Of a DNA stretch of 64,000 bases, positions 33,539 to 42,985 are shown piece after piece. The notes under the pieces are model-generated. The model saw only the letters and a program-made list of their open reading frames with translations. It did not search any database and was not told the DNA's origin. Numbering within the stretch: the stretch's first letter is position 1; every line of letters begins with the position of its first letter. Source of the stretch: Paenibacillaceae bacterium (GTDB taxonomy: Bacteria; Bacillota; Clostridia; Lachnospirales; Lachnospiraceae); contig SVDU01000004.1 of NCBI GenBank assembly GCA_015057705.1, forward strand, positions 62,001 to 126,000. Direction: 5' to 3'. A program made the translations under genes and the position numbers.

Positions 33539-33895
33539 ATGGAATTTGTAAAAGCATTTTTGGTAGGCGGAGCGATCTGTGCAGTGGTACAGGTTGTGAT
33601 GGATAATACCAAGCTGATGCCTGGGCGGATTATGGTGCTTTTAGTAGTAATCGGAAGTATTCTTGGAGCCCTTGGAATCTATCAGCCCTTTAGTGACTGG
33701 GCAGGAGCAGGAGCAACGGTTCCTCTGCTGGGATTCGGCAATTCTTTGTGGAAAGGCGTCTTAAAGAGCATGGGAGAGGACGGTTTTCTGGGAGTATTTA
33801 AAGGTGGATTTACTGCAAGCGCAGTGGGGATATCCGGTGCTTTAATTTTTGGATATCTGGGATCCATTATATTCAAGCCGAAAATGAAAAGCTGA
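33539..33895 (+). CDS. spoVAE: Stage V sporulation protein AE (AEB type)
   Basis: A 118-residue membrane protein with three to four helices and the words FLVGGAICAVVQ and GAGATVPLLGFGNSL, which echo SpoVAC. It ends the spoVAA-AB-AC-AD-AE operon. AAAGGAG precedes ATG 33539. No spoVAF or spoVAEA gene follows; a strong terminator lies right after the stop. Confidence 0.93.
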   Translation: MEFVKAFLVGGAICAVVQVVMDNTKLMPGRIMVLLVVIGSILGALGIYQPFSDWAGAGATVPLLGFGNSLWKGVLKSMGEDGFLGVFKGGFTASAVGISGALIFGYLGSIIFKPKMKS

Positions 33896-33908
33896 TTTTA
33901 TATAAGGA

Positions 33909-33954
33909 AAGGGCATCAGACCTGTTTTAAGGTTTGATGCCCTTCTTTTTTTAT
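33909..33954. terminator. Terminator of the spoVA operon
   Basis: AAGGGCATCA (33909-33918) pairs with TGATGCCCTT (33935-33944), then a T run. It also lies at the end of the convergent PBP gene. Confidence 0.85.
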
Positions 33955-36605
33955 TAATAATCTTCCCAGGGATAAATGGGTTTGGTTGAGCCGGGATTTT
34001 GTGGAATATAGCCCGGTGCGTATTGCTGGGGAGATGTCTCATCCTCGTAAGGATAACTTCCTGGAGGTATGGTAATGGAATTTGCTGAATGTATGGTGCA
34101 ATATCCAGGCATTGCGTATTTGGAGTCATCTGTCTGACCTGTCTCTCCGTTTGGAAGAACCATAAATACGGCAGTTGTCCGTTCCGGACAATAAGGAGTG
34201 GGCAACTGATGGGATACGGAACATACGGTTGCTCTTACGTGATTGTTACATACGTCTGTGGGTACCGTTCCTTTTGCAAAGTATTCCGTATAAACAGCAT
34301 TGCCTCTGGGATCTTCCGTACAGACACCGGTAACTGCCAGTTTGCCGGATTTTCGGCAGATCTGAGCCGTTTCTACACTGTCAGGTATAGGAAAACCGGG
34401 ATCTGGCTTTCCTTCGTGAATTCTGGTCATGATCTTGCGCCAGATTGCCTTGTGGAAGGAGGCACCTCCGTTTTGCTTCGTCAGTTTCTGGTTATCGTCG
34501 CATCCTGCCCAGATACCGGCAGTATAGTAGGGAGTATAACCTACAAACCAGATGTCGTTGTTGGCTGAGGTAGTACCGCTTTTTCCTGCAGCGGACATTC
34601 CCGGTATTTTAGCAGCAGGGCTGGTGGAACTGGGGCCTGAGCTGGAAAACTTCCGGCTGCTTTCCATGGAAGCTGCCATTGCATCGGTTAAGAGAAATGC
34701 GGTGGAGTCTTTTAAAACACGATGAGTCTCGGGTGTATTATCAATTAAAACCTTACCGTCATGATCCAGGATCTTGGTGAAAAAGACCGGTTTTGTATAG
34801 ACTCCGCCGTTGGCAATGGTGGCAAAAGCGCCGGTAAGCTCTAAGTTTGAAACTCCCTTGGTGATTCCTCCCAGTGCAAGAGCCGGATTGTAATCGGTGT
34901 CAGTCAGGGAAGTAATTCCAAAGTTTCTTGCGTACTCCACACCCAGCTGGGGTTTCACTGTTTCAACCAGGCATCGCACAGCCACGATATTCATGGAATA
35001 AACGATACCTTCACGGATGCTTGAGTATCCCTGATATCCGGAACTGTACCAGTTGGAAAATGTTTTATTGCCAATCGTGTAAACAGAATCATAATAAACC
35101 GAACCCAGGGTAGCACCGCAGGTGTCCAGAGCAGGAGAAAATGCGGTGAGGATTTTAAAGGTAGAACCTGGCTGACGATAGGTATTGCTGGCACGGTTTA
35201 ATGTGAGGCTGGCCAGTTTTTGTCCCCGTCCTCCGTTAATTGCTTTTACTTCTCCTGTTTTCTGATCCATAATTACAAAGGATGCCTGAGGCTGCAGGGT
35301 TTTATGAAGGCTTTCTCCAATTATGGTATCTCCTTCTTTCAGCTGATAGCTTTTATAGCCCTGTATATCTGCCTCCGCCGCTTCTTCGCTATTGTATAAG
35401 CCATCATAGCCGTTGTCCCCCATCTCCTTGTGATAGCGCTTGACATTTTCTTCGGAGTAGTGGGTGGTTGTTCCATCCTTGTGAGTGACAGACAGCCGAT
35501 ATTCGATGGAATAGCGTGCTGCAGTATAATTTTCCGGATTATTGATTTCCTCATCTACAATGGTCTGGATTCCAGGATCCTGGGTTGTGTAGATGGAGAG
35601 ACCTCCGCTGTATAGCATATTATGAGCCTGAGTATCGGTATAGCCTAACTTTTCTTTCATGGAAGTGATAACTTCTTCCACCAGTTTGTCTGTAAAGTAA
35701 CTGTATGGAGAGGCAGTTTCCTTAGTTACAGTGTCGACATTCTGGATTCGAGAATAGACGTCATCTGCAAGAGCCTGGTCTTCCTCTTCCTTTGTAATAT
35801 ATCCCTGATCATGCATGTATTGAAGGATGACCTTCTGCTTGTCTGCGTTATTCTTCTGACCGGATATGGGGTTAAATTTAGAAGGGTTTTGGGTGATCCC
35901 TGCTAAAACTGCACATTCCGATAAAGTCAGTTCCGATACATTTTTGTTAAAATATCTCTTGGCAGCCACTTTGACGCCCAGGGTATTGTTGCCTAAGTTA
36001 ATGGTGTTTAAGTAGTTGGTAATGATCTGCTCCTTTGACATAACACCGTCAAGTTTAACGGCCAGAAACCATTCCTGAAACTTTCGTTCCAGACGTTCAC
36101 CAAAACTTTTTTCCATACCTCCGCCAAACACGCTGTTTTTAATCAGCTGCTGTGTAATGGTGCTTCCGCCTCCGGCTGTGGAATCGCCGGTCAGTACACC
36201 TCTTACCGCTCTCATAATGGAGCGCAGATCGATTCCGTTATGTTCCCAGAATCTGGAATCCTCATAAGAAACAAAAGCATTGACCAGATTTTTAGGAAGT
36301 TCCTCGTAAGTGGCTTCCTCTCTGTTTGAACCTGCAGTTACAAGGGTCTCGGTGACATTGCCCGCACTGTCGTAAACGGTAGTGGCATATTCGTTAGGGA
36401 CAATGGTTGAGATGTCCACATCAGGAGCATTGTCTATGATTCCTTTTACCATGCCAAATAAGACGCTTGCAGCCACAATGCTTCCAAACAGGCATAGGAT
36501 AAACAGACTTTTTAAAAAGGCAAGAAAAACCTTTGTGGTGTATTTCCTCGCTTTTGAATTGGCAGATTTGATCTTTCTCTCTGTCGATTGCTTGCCGTAA
36601 TTCAT
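33954..36605 (-). CDS. Class A penicillin-binding protein (PBP1A type)
   Basis: An 883-residue bifunctional peptidoglycan synthase. A cytoplasmic tail is followed by a membrane helix at about 28-55. The glycosyltransferase domain has the catalytic Glu115 in EDSRFWEHNGID and GGGSTITQQL. The transpeptidase domain has the SxxK motif PGSTFK near residue 480, SMN, and KSGTT near 674. The C-terminal tail of about 90 residues is Cys- and Pro-rich, ending in a Pro/Tyr-rich segment. GGAGG precedes ATG 36605. The promoter is at 36628-36656. Confidence 0.94.
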   Translation of the reverse strand: MNYGKQSTERKIKSANSKARKYTTKVFLAFLKSLFILCLFGSIVAASVLFGMVKGIIDNAPDVDISTIVPNEYATTVYDSAGNVTETLVTAGSNREEATYEELPKNLVNAFVSYEDSRFWEHNGIDLRSIMRAVRGVLTGDSTAGGGSTITQQLIKNSVFGGGMEKSFGERLERKFQEWFLAVKLDGVMSKEQIITNYLNTINLGNNTLGVKVAAKRYFNKNVSELTLSECAVLAGITQNPSKFNPISGQKNNADKQKVILQYMHDQGYITKEEEDQALADDVYSRIQNVDTVTKETASPYSYFTDKLVEEVITSMKEKLGYTDTQAHNMLYSGGLSIYTTQDPGIQTIVDEEINNPENYTAARYSIEYRLSVTHKDGTTTHYSEENVKRYHKEMGDNGYDGLYNSEEAAEADIQGYKSYQLKEGDTIIGESLHKTLQPQASFVIMDQKTGEVKAINGGRGQKLASLTLNRASNTYRQPGSTFKILTAFSPALDTCGATLGSVYYDSVYTIGNKTFSNWYSSGYQGYSSIREGIVYSMNIVAVRCLVETVKPQLGVEYARNFGITSLTDTDYNPALALGGITKGVSNLELTGAFATIANGGVYTKPVFFTKILDHDGKVLIDNTPETHRVLKDSTAFLLTDAMAASMESSRKFSSSGPSSTSPAAKIPGMSAAGKSGTTSANNDIWFVGYTPYYTAGIWAGCDDNQKLTKQNGGASFHKAIWRKIMTRIHEGKPDPGFPIPDSVETAQICRKSGKLAVTGVCTEDPRGNAVYTEYFAKGTVPTDVCNNHVRATVCSVSHQLPTPYCPERTTAVFMVLPNGETGQTDDSKYAMPGYCTIHSANSITIPPGSYPYEDETSPQQYAPGYIPQNPGSTKPIYPWEDY

Positions 36606-36627
36606 GGGAAACCTCCTTTACCGGTTC

Positions 36628-36656
36628 ATTATACCAAAAATTGTCGTGCAATTCAA
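36628..36656 (-). promoter_or_regulatory. SigA promoter of the PBP gene
   Basis: On the minus strand TTGAAT (36656-36651), 17 bases and TATAAT (36633-36628), 22 bases before the start codon. Confidence 0.65.
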
Positions 36657-36701
36657 CACTTACCATTTTTGGAAGAAATTTATCCATTTATACATGGAAC
36701 C

Positions 36702-36730
36702 TTGATCCTGTACCTTATTTTGGATATAAT
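36702..36730 (+). promoter_or_regulatory. SigA promoter of the yigZ-like gene
   Basis: TTGATC (36702-36707), 17 bases and TATAAT (36725-36730). Confidence 0.65.
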
Positions 36731-36768
36731 GGGAGAGGATTGTTTATATAGAAGAAATGAGGATGCGT

Positions 36769-37431
36769 ATGAGAAAAGCCTATAAAATATTATACAAAGA
36801 AGGTACGGGAGAAATTATTGAAAAGAAATCCCGTTTTATAGCAAGCTTTCGGCCTGTTAAAACAGAAGAAGAGGCTCAGGCGTTCATAGAGGAAATAAGA
36901 AAAAAATACTGGGATGCGAGCCATAATTGTTATGCCTGGATTTTGGGGGAAAATGGGGAAGGGAAGCGCTGCAGTGACGATGGAGAACCCAGTCAGACTG
37001 CTGGAAAGCCCATGCTTGATGTTTTGGAAGGGGAAGAGGTTGTAAATATTTGTGCGGTAGTAACCCGTTATTTTGGCGGTACTCTTCTTGGTACGGGAGG
37101 TCTTGTAAGAGCTTATTCCGGGGCGGTAAAGGAAGGCCTTAAGTCATGCACGGTTCTTAAGCTGGTACCGGCAAAAAAACTTATCATTGATACAGATTAT
37201 AATGGCGTGGGGAAAATACAGTATCTACTGGGCCAGTCAGATATTACTACGTTAAACAGTGAATATACGGATCGTGTCATGCTCACCGTGCTGGTGCCCG
37301 ATGATGAAGTTTTAAAGCTTCAGGCAGACATTACGGAGGCTACAGGAGGAAAAGCCAATCTTGAGACTGGGGATTCAGTCTATTTTGGTATCCATGAAAA
37401 GGAAGTCTTATTGTTTCCGGAAGGATCATAG
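36769..37431 (+). CDS. YigZ/IMPACT-family protein
   Basis: A 220-residue protein of the UPF0029/IMPACT family. The conserved core reads SHNCYAWILG, then RCSDDGEPSQTAGKPML and TRYFGGTLLGTGGLVRAYSGA. Homologues bind ribosome-associated factors or nucleic acid; the bacterial role is unclear. Three in-frame ATGs occur at 36757, 36763 and 36769; the last is chosen because GAGG lies six bases before it and the usual N-terminus begins there. Confidence 0.9.
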   Translation: MRKAYKILYKEGTGEIIEKKSRFIASFRPVKTEEEAQAFIEEIRKKYWDASHNCYAWILGENGEGKRCSDDGEPSQTAGKPMLDVLEGEEVVNICAVVTRYFGGTLLGTGGLVRAYSGAVKEGLKSCTVLKLVPAKKLIIDTDYNGVGKIQYLLGQSDITTLNSEYTDRVMLTVLVPDDEVLKLQADITEATGGKANLETGDSVYFGIHEKEVLLFPEGS

Positions 37432-37453
37432 TTTTCATAAAATAAAAAAAATC

Positions 37454-37482
37454 TTGCAATATTATATTTCAGGTGTTATACT
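37454..37482 (+). promoter_or_regulatory. Extended -10 promoter of typA
   Basis: TTGCAA (37454-37459), 17 bases and TATACT (37477-37482), with TG one base before the -10. The start near 37489 leaves a leader of about 105 bases. Confidence 0.7.
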
Positions 37483-37505
37483 AATAAATCGTGATAATGT
37501 AGATT

Positions 37506-37537
37506 AAACTAAGGGCATAGCAGGTCCTTAGTTTTTT
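37506..37537 (+). terminator. Terminator-like hairpin in the typA leader
   Basis: AAACTAAGG (37506-37514) and CCTTAGTTT (37526-37534) pair over nine bases and are followed by TTTA. The hairpin lies between the typA promoter and its start codon, where it could act as an attenuator. Confidence 0.55.
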
Positions 37538-37595
37538 ATGATATGGGAATGAATTACCTGTATTATGCTTGAATAACAGAAAGAAGAGTACATTT

Positions 37596-39437
37596 ATGAA
37601 GATGAAAAGAGAAGACGTCAGGAATGTGGCAATCATTGCCCACGTCGATCATGGTAAAACTACGCTTGTGGATGCCCTGTTAAAGCAGAGCGGTGTATTC
37701 CGTGAGAATCAGGAAGTGGTAGAACGCGTTATGGATTCCAACGATATTGAAAGAGAGCGCGGTATCACCATCTTATCCAAGAATACGGCAGTTCATTTCA
37801 GAGATACAAAGATTAATATTATTGATACGCCTGGACATGCGGATTTCGGCGGAGAAGTAGAGCGTGTATTAAAGATGGTTAACGGAGTTATTCTGGTAGT
37901 AGACGCTTATGAAGGCGTTATGCCCCAGACCAAGTTCGTATTAAGAAAAGCACTGGAATTAGGACTTTCTGTCGTAGCCTGTATCAATAAGATTGACAGA
38001 CCGGAAGCAAGACCGGAAGAAGTAGAAGAAGAAGTGTTAGAGCTTCTTATGGATCTTGATGCAAGTGAAGAGCAGCTGGATTGTCCGTTCCTTTACGCTT
38101 CTGCAAAAGCAGGATTTGCAAAAAAAGAGCTGGGAGATGAAGGCGTTGACATGGCTCCTTTATTCCAGACTGTGATTGACCACATTCCGGCACCGGAAGG
38201 TGATCCGGAAGCTTCTACCCAGCTTTTAATCAGTACCATTGATTATAATGAGTATGTGGGCCGAATCGGAGTAGGTAAAGTAGATAACGGCAAGATCAAA
38301 GTAAACCAGGAATGCGTCATCGTAAATCATCATGATCCTGACAAATTCCGCAAGGTTAAGGTTGGTAAGCTGTATGAATACGAGGGTCTTAATAAGGTAG
38401 AAGTACAGGAAGCAGGAATTGGTGCTATTGTAGCGATTTCAGGAATTGCAGATATTCATATCGGTGATACCCTCTGTTCTGTGGAAAATCCGGAAGCCAT
38501 TTCGTTCCAGAAGATTTCTGAACCAACAATCGCCATGAATTTCATGGTAAATGACAGCCCTCTCGCAGGTCAGGAAGGTAAATTTATCACTTCCCGTCAT
38601 TTAAGAGAACGTTTATTCCGCGAATTAAATACCGATGTCAGCCTTCGTGTAGAGGAGACAGAATCTCCGGACTGCTTTAAGGTTTCCGGCAGAGGAGAGC
38701 TTCATTTATCCGTACTGATTGAGAATATGAGACGGGAAGGCTTTGAATTTGCAGTAAGTAAAGCAGAAGTTTTGTATCATTATGACGAAAGAAACAGAAA
38801 ACTGGAACCAATGGAAATCGCTTATATCGATGTACCGGAAGAATTTACCGGAGCTGTTATTCAGAAGCTGACAGGCCGTAAGGGTGAACTTCAGGGTATG
38901 AGTCCGGCAAACGGCGGATATACAAGACTGGAATTTTCCATTCCATCCAGAGGATTAATCGGCTACCGCGGTGAATTTATGACAGACACCAAGGGTAACG
39001 GAATCATGAATACTACATTTGATGATTATGCACCGTTTAAGGGTGAATTGTCTTATAGAAAGTCCGGTTCCCTAATTGCTTATGAATCGGGAGAATCCAT
39101 AACCTATGGTCTTTACAATGCCCAGGAGAGAGGAATCCTGTTTATCGGAGCTGGAGTTAAGGTATATTCTGGTATGGTAATCGGGCAGAATCCCAAGGCA
39201 GAAGATATTGAAATTAATATCTGTAAGGCTAAGAAACTGACCAATACCCGTTCTTCCGGTGCAGATGACGCTTTGAAACTCAGCCCTCCAAAGGAGATGA
39301 GCTTAGAGCAGTCTCTTGACTTTATTGATGTTGATGAGCTGTTGGAGATCACTCCTGTCAGCCTTCGAATCAGAAAGAAGATTCTGGATCCGACTGTGAG
39401 AAAACGTTCTTCACAGAATAAAAAATCTTTAGTATAA
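37596..39437 (+). CDS. typA: Ribosome-associated GTPase TypA/BipA
   Basis: A 613-residue translational GTPase. G1 is [10 protein letters not shown] (about 15-24), G2 is [12 protein letters not shown]3 is [15 protein letters not shown] and G4 is [10 protein letters not shown], followed by elongation-factor-like domains and the BipA-specific C-terminus. It acts in ribosome assembly and stress. ATG 37596 gives the usual N-terminus; a TTG 27 bases upstream is less likely. The ribosome site AAGAAGAG is modest. The leader contains the hairpin at 37506. Confidence 0.95.
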   Translation: MKMKREDVRNVAIIAHVDHGKTTLVDALLKQSGVFRENQEVVERVMDSNDIERERGITILSKNTAVHFRDTKINIIDTPGHADFGGEVERVLKMVNGVILVVDAYEGVMPQTKFVLRKALELGLSVVACINKIDRPEARPEEVEEEVLELLMDLDASEEQLDCPFLYASAKAGFAKKELGDEGVDMAPLFQTVIDHIPAPEGDPEASTQLLISTIDYNEYVGRIGVGKVDNGKIKVNQECVIVNHHDPDKFRKVKVGKLYEYEGLNKVEVQEAGIGAIVAISGIADIHIGDTLCSVENPEAISFQKISEPTIAMNFMVNDSPLAGQEGKFITSRHLRERLFRELNTDVSLRVEETESPDCFKVSGRGELHLSVLIENMRREGFEFAVSKAEVLYHYDERNRKLEPMEIAYIDVPEEFTGAVIQKLTGRKGELQGMSPANGGYTRLEFSIPSRGLIGYRGEFMTDTKGNGIMNTTFDDYAPFKGELSYRKSGSLIAYESGESITYGLYNAQERGILFIGAGVKVYSGMVIGQNPKAEDIEINICKAKKLTNTRSSGADDALKLSPPKEMSLEQSLDFIDVDELLEITPVSLRIRKKILDPTVRKRSSQNKKSLV

Positions 39438-39450
39438 ATTGTTATAAACA

Positions 39451-39512
39451 GGAGAATGCTGACGCAGATCGCCGAAATATCGCCGATCAGTCAGCATTCT
39501 CCGTTATTTTTT
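39451..39512 (+). terminator. Terminator of typA
   Basis: GGAGAATGCTGA (39451-39462) pairs with TCAGCATTCTCC (39491-39502), with T-rich DNA following. Confidence 0.8.
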
Positions 39513-39639
39513 GTGCATTCTGCCTCCTTCTGTCGATATTTTTGGTATGCTTTTTATCATTTTCATGTATTCTGCCACATAAATTTAATATTAGCTGTGA
39601 AGCATATTAGCAAATTAGTGAAAGAAGAGGAGAAATACT

Positions 39640-40266
39640 ATGTCAGAAAAAATGATTGAAAACAACAAAGTAAGCGTTATCGGAGAGATTGTCTCCGGCT
39701 TCACCTTCAGCCATGAGGTTTTTGGAGAAGGATTCTATATGGTGGACATTGCGGTAAACCGTCTCAGTGATCAGGCAGACGTGATTCCGCTGATGATCTC
39801 CGAACGTCTCATCGACGTGGAAGGAAATTACGAAAGTTGTACCATAGAAGCGGTTGGTCAGTTCCGTTCCTATAATCGTCATGAAGGAACAAAGAACCGC
39901 CTTGTACTTTCCGTATTTGTCCGCGAGATCCATTTTATGGAAGAGTTTACAGATTACACAAAAACCAATCAAATTTTTCTGGATGGATATATCTGCAAAG
40001 CACCCATTTACAGAAAAACCCCGTTAGGCAGGGAAATTGCAGATTTACTCCTTGCAGTCAACCGCCCTTATGGAAAGTCCGATTACATACCCTGTATCGC
40101 GTGGGGAAGAAATGCAAGATATGCTTCTGGTTTTACCGTAGGTACCAGAGTTAAGGTCTGGGGAAGAGTTCAGAGCAGAGAGTATACCAAAAAGCTCACG
40201 GATACGGAATGTGAAAAGAGAGTGGCTTACGAGGTATCGGTCAGCAAACTGGAATGCTCTGAATAA
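39640..40266 (+). CDS. SSB-like protein with two OB-type domains
   Basis: A 208-residue protein related to single-stranded DNA-binding proteins. The first half (about 10-95) and second half (about 108-205) each look like an OB fold. The second carries REIADLLLAVNRPYGKSDYIPCIAWGRNA, the SSB signature segment. The acidic C-terminal tip of true replicative SSB (DDDIPF) is missing, so it is probably an accessory ssDNA-binding protein. AGAGGAG lies before ATG 39640. Confidence 0.8.
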   Translation: MSEKMIENNKVSVIGEIVSGFTFSHEVFGEGFYMVDIAVNRLSDQADVIPLMISERLIDVEGNYESCTIEAVGQFRSYNRHEGTKNRLVLSVFVREIHFMEEFTDYTKTNQIFLDGYICKAPIYRKTPLGREIADLLLAVNRPYGKSDYIPCIAWGRNARYASGFTVGTRVKVWGRVQSREYTKKLTDTECEKRVAYEVSVSKLECSE

Positions 40267-40391
40267 AATATTATTAATATGTTAAGGAAATAATAAGAAA
40301 ACTTGAAAAAATATTAATTATATGATACGATAAGCAGGTTCTAACATAATAAGTAAATAATTGCTTTTTAGCTGTTATGAGGTGCTGAAAG

Positions 40392-40895
40392 ATGAATCGA
40401 GGTACGATACAGGTTATATGCGGAGAAGGAAAAGGCAAGACGTCTTCTGCACTCGGCATGGGAATCGAGGCTCTGACGAAGAACAGAACTGTCATCATGA
40501 TCCAGTTTTTGAAAGGCTGTCAGGGACGGGGATCTCTGGAGATTATGAAAAGACTGGAACCGGAGATGAAGATCTTCCGGTTTGAAAAGTGCGATGGATT
40601 ATTTGAGAATCTGTCCATGGAACGGCAGGAAGAAGAACGCATGAATATCCGCAATGGTCTTAATTTTGCCAGAAAAGTAGTGTCTACAGGAGAATGCGAT
40701 ATGCTGATCCTGGATGAAATTCTTGGACTTTTGGACCAGGGCATTGTAGAAGCCGGAGAACTCATAAAACTTCTTCAGTCTAAAGTGGATGAGATGGAGG
40801 TCGTATTAACCGGTAAGGTATTTTCAAAAGAGATAGAACCTTATGTAGACAGTATTCTGGAAATCAATCATGTTAAAGTTGACAATACAAAATAA
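40392..40895 (+). CDS. CobO/BtuR-like corrinoid adenosyltransferase
   Basis: A 167-residue P-loop protein of the BtuR/CobO family, which adenosylates cob(I)alamin. The P-loop GEGKGKTSSALGMGIEA is at 11-27, with the later blocks IQFLKG and CDMLILDEILGLLDQG. It is a little short of the usual 180-200. No cobalamin synthesis gene lies nearby. Its last codons overlap the promoter of the lysine riboswitch transcript. Confidence 0.82.
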   Translation: MNRGTIQVICGEGKGKTSSALGMGIEALTKNRTVIMIQFLKGCQGRGSLEIMKRLEPEMKIFRFEKCDGLFENLSMERQEEERMNIRNGLNFARKVVSTGECDMLILDEILGLLDQGIVEAGELIKLLQSKVDEMEVVLTGKVFSKEIEPYVDSILEINHVKVDNTK

Positions 40896-40907
40896 TAATG
40901 TTAGTAT
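40879..40907 (+). promoter_or_regulatory. Promoter of the lysine-riboswitch/dapAB transcript
   Basis: TTGACA (40879-40884), 17 bases and TAGTAT (40902-40907), with TG one base before the -10. It overlaps the end of the cobO-like gene. Confidence 0.7.
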
Positions 40908-40920
40908 GGTAACATACATA

Positions 40921-41090
40921 ATAGAGTAGAGGTTGCGTTGCTTATCAGTATATTGTCCGATGTATCAGGTACAGAGGAGGACAGTGGAAAGGAAGAGACG
41001 CCGAAGAACGGTATGGCCTGAACATATCTGTTCTGGGCATATGGTTAAGAGCCATATGACTGTCATCCGTATGGATGGGGAGCTACTTAA
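40921..41090 (+). promoter_or_regulatory. Lysine riboswitch (L box)
   Basis: The leader carries the L-box landmarks in order: AGTAGAGGTTGCG at 40925-40937, the block GAAGAGACGCCGAAGAAC near 41001-41018, GGTATGGCCTG, GACTGTCATCC, and a closing CTACT (41083-41087) that pairs with AGTAG (40925-40929) as P1. The aptamer is followed by an intrinsic terminator and the dapA gene, so lysine would switch transcription off. The match is by motif, not by a covariance model. Confidence 0.85.
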
Positions 41091-41122
41091 AGAAAGATGA
41101 GATTACCAGATTCTGGACTTTA

Positions 41123-41153
41123 AGAGCTGACCCTGTTGTCAGCTCTGTTTTTT
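41123..41153 (+). terminator. Riboswitch-controlled terminator before dapA
   Basis: AGAGCTGAC (41123-41131) and GTCAGCTCT (41138-41146), then GTTTTTTC: a nine-pair stem with a T run 33 bases after the aptamer. Confidence 0.85.
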
Positions 41154-41235
41154 CGTTTTGACAGGAAGAACAGAGTGCCAAAGGGCCCTTAGAAGTTTAC
41201 TATGTATAACGATAAAGAATCAGGAGGATAAGACC

Positions 41236-42120
41236 ATGGCAATTTTTGAAGGCGCAGGAGTAGCGCTTGTAACACCATTTCAGGAAAACGGACTAGTCAA
41301 TTATGAGGTACTTGAAAAATTGGTAGAGGAGCAGATTGCGAAGGGAACCGATGCAATTGTTGCGTGTGGAACCACGGGTGAAGCATCTACCATGACTCAT
41401 GAGGAACATCTGGATGTAATCAGATACGTATGTGAGGTAACGAAGAAACGAATTCCAGTCATAGCCGGAACTGGTTCTAATTGTACGGAAACAGCCGTTT
41501 ACCTGTCTGTGGAAGCACAAAAACTGGGAGCAGATGGCCTTCTTTTAGTATCTCCGTATTACAATAAAGCGACGCAGAACGGATTAAAGGCTCATTTTAA
41601 AGCTGTGGCAGATGCTGTGAATATTCCGATTCTTCTATATAATATCCCGGGCAGAACCGGTGTAACCATAAAAGCTGAGACCATAGCAGAGCTCTGTCTT
41701 ACTGTTCCTAATATTTTAGGTGTGAAAGAGGCCAGCGGTGACTTTTCTGCCATTGCTGATTTAATGAGTCTGACGGATGGGAAAGCCGATGTTTATTCCG
41801 GCAATGATAATCAGATAGTTCCCATGATGTCTTTAGGCGGAAAAGGAGTTATTTCTGTCTTATCCAATGTTGCTCCCGCAAAGACACATGAGATCTGCCA
41901 GGCGTATATTGACGGTGATGTGAAGCGCAGCGCAAGACTTCAGCTGGAAGCAATCCCATTAATTAATGCGTTATTCAGTGAAGTCAATCCCATCCCTGTA
42001 AAAGCAGCGTTAAATCTTATGGGAAGACAGGCGGGACCAATGCGTCTGCCATTAACTGAAATGGAAGAGAAAAATCAGGATAATTTAAAAATTGCCATGA
42101 AAGAGTATGGAATTTTATAA
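41236..42120 (+). CDS. dapA: 4-hydroxy-tetrahydrodipicolinate synthase
   Basis: A 294-residue (beta/alpha)8 aldolase that condenses pyruvate and aspartate semialdehyde, the first committed step to lysine and dipicolinate. Lys164 (LGVKEASGD) forms the Schiff base; Tyr135 (LLYNIPGRTG), Thr46/Thr47 (CGTTGEAST) and Arg140 complete the site in the expected spacing. ATG 41236 has AGGAGG upstream. An open frame runs 78 bases further up into the leader but has no ribosome site. Lysine riboswitch control and the spore context suit a dual lysine/DPA role. Confidence 0.96.
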   Translation: MAIFEGAGVALVTPFQENGLVNYEVLEKLVEEQIAKGTDAIVACGTTGEASTMTHEEHLDVIRYVCEVTKKRIPVIAGTGSNCTETAVYLSVEAQKLGADGLLLVSPYYNKATQNGLKAHFKAVADAVNIPILLYNIPGRTGVTIKAETIAELCLTVPNILGVKEASGDFSAIADLMSLTDGKADVYSGNDNQIVPMMSLGGKGVISVLSNVAPAKTHEICQAYIDGDVKRSARLQLEAIPLINALFSEVNPIPVKAALNLMGRQAGPMRLPLTEMEEKNQDNLKIAMKEYGIL

Positions 42121-42150
42121 GAAGTATATGCTATACATATGGAGGAAATC

Positions 42151-42909
42151 ATGATTAAGATGATAATGCACGGCTGTAACGGGGCCATGGGACAGGTCAT
42201 TTCCGGTATTGCAGCGGAAGAAAATAATATAGAAATTGTTGCCGGTATCGATCCCAACATGACGAAAGAAAATCCGTATCCGGTATTTTCTTCTTTAGAG
42301 TCCTGCGATGTAGAAGCGGATGTAATCGTTGATTTCACTTCTGCCAAAGCTGTGGAGGGTCTCCTTCATTACAGCATTGAAAAGCAGATTCCGGTAGTTT
42401 TATGTACAACGGGACTTTCTGAGGATCAGGTAAAGCTGGTTGAAGAAGCATCAAAGCAGGTAGCAGTGCTTCGGTCTGCCAATATGTCTTTAGGCGTTAA
42501 TCTGTTAATGAAGCTTATAAAGGATGCTGCACTCGTTCTTGCCGGCGCTGGTTTTGATATTGAGATTTTAGAAAAACATCACAATAAGAAACTGGATGCC
42601 CCCAGTGGAACTGCCCTTGCCCTTGCAGATTCCATTAATGAGGCGATGGATCAGGAATTCCATTACGTATATGACAGAAGTCAGGTAAGAAAAGCAAGAG
42701 ATAAAAAAGAAATTGGAATATCTGCAGTCCGGGGCGGCACCATTGTAGGAGAACACGATGTGATTTTTGCCGGAACAGATGAAGTTGTTACCTTCCAGCA
42801 TACCGCGTATTCCAAAGCTATTTTTGCAAGAGGAGCAGTTTCAGCTGCCAAATTTTTAGCAGGGAAAAAGCCTGGGCTTTATACCATGAAAGATGTAATA
42901 GAATCCTGA
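42151..42909 (+). CDS. dapB: 4-hydroxy-tetrahydrodipicolinate reductase
   Basis: A 252-residue NAD(P)H-dependent reductase that follows DapA in the lysine pathway. The dinucleotide loop reads HGCNGAMGQ (residues 7-15) and the catalytic segment is EKHHNKKLDAPSGTAL. ATG 42151 has GGAGG five bases upstream; an ATG 12 bases earlier is in frame. It is the second gene of the riboswitch-controlled operon, 30 bases after dapA. Confidence 0.95.
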   Translation: MIKMIMHGCNGAMGQVISGIAAEENNIEIVAGIDPNMTKENPYPVFSSLESCDVEADVIVDFTSAKAVEGLLHYSIEKQIPVVLCTTGLSEDQVKLVEEASKQVAVLRSANMSLGVNLLMKLIKDAALVLAGAGFDIEILEKHHNKKLDAPSGTALALADSINEAMDQEFHYVYDRSQVRKARDKKEIGISAVRGGTIVGEHDVIFAGTDEVVTFQHTAYSKAIFARGAVSAAKFLAGKKPGLYTMKDVIES

Positions 42910-42985
42910 TTTTTCCATAATTTTCCACTATAATTCATTTCTCCTTGACACATACTAAGCATAGAACATGAAAGGAGAATGTATT

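Noticed and set aside
34089-34568. A 159-codon plus-strand frame opposite the PBP gene
   Set aside because: The minus strand holds a clear PBP with all catalytic motifs; the plus frame has no ribosome site.
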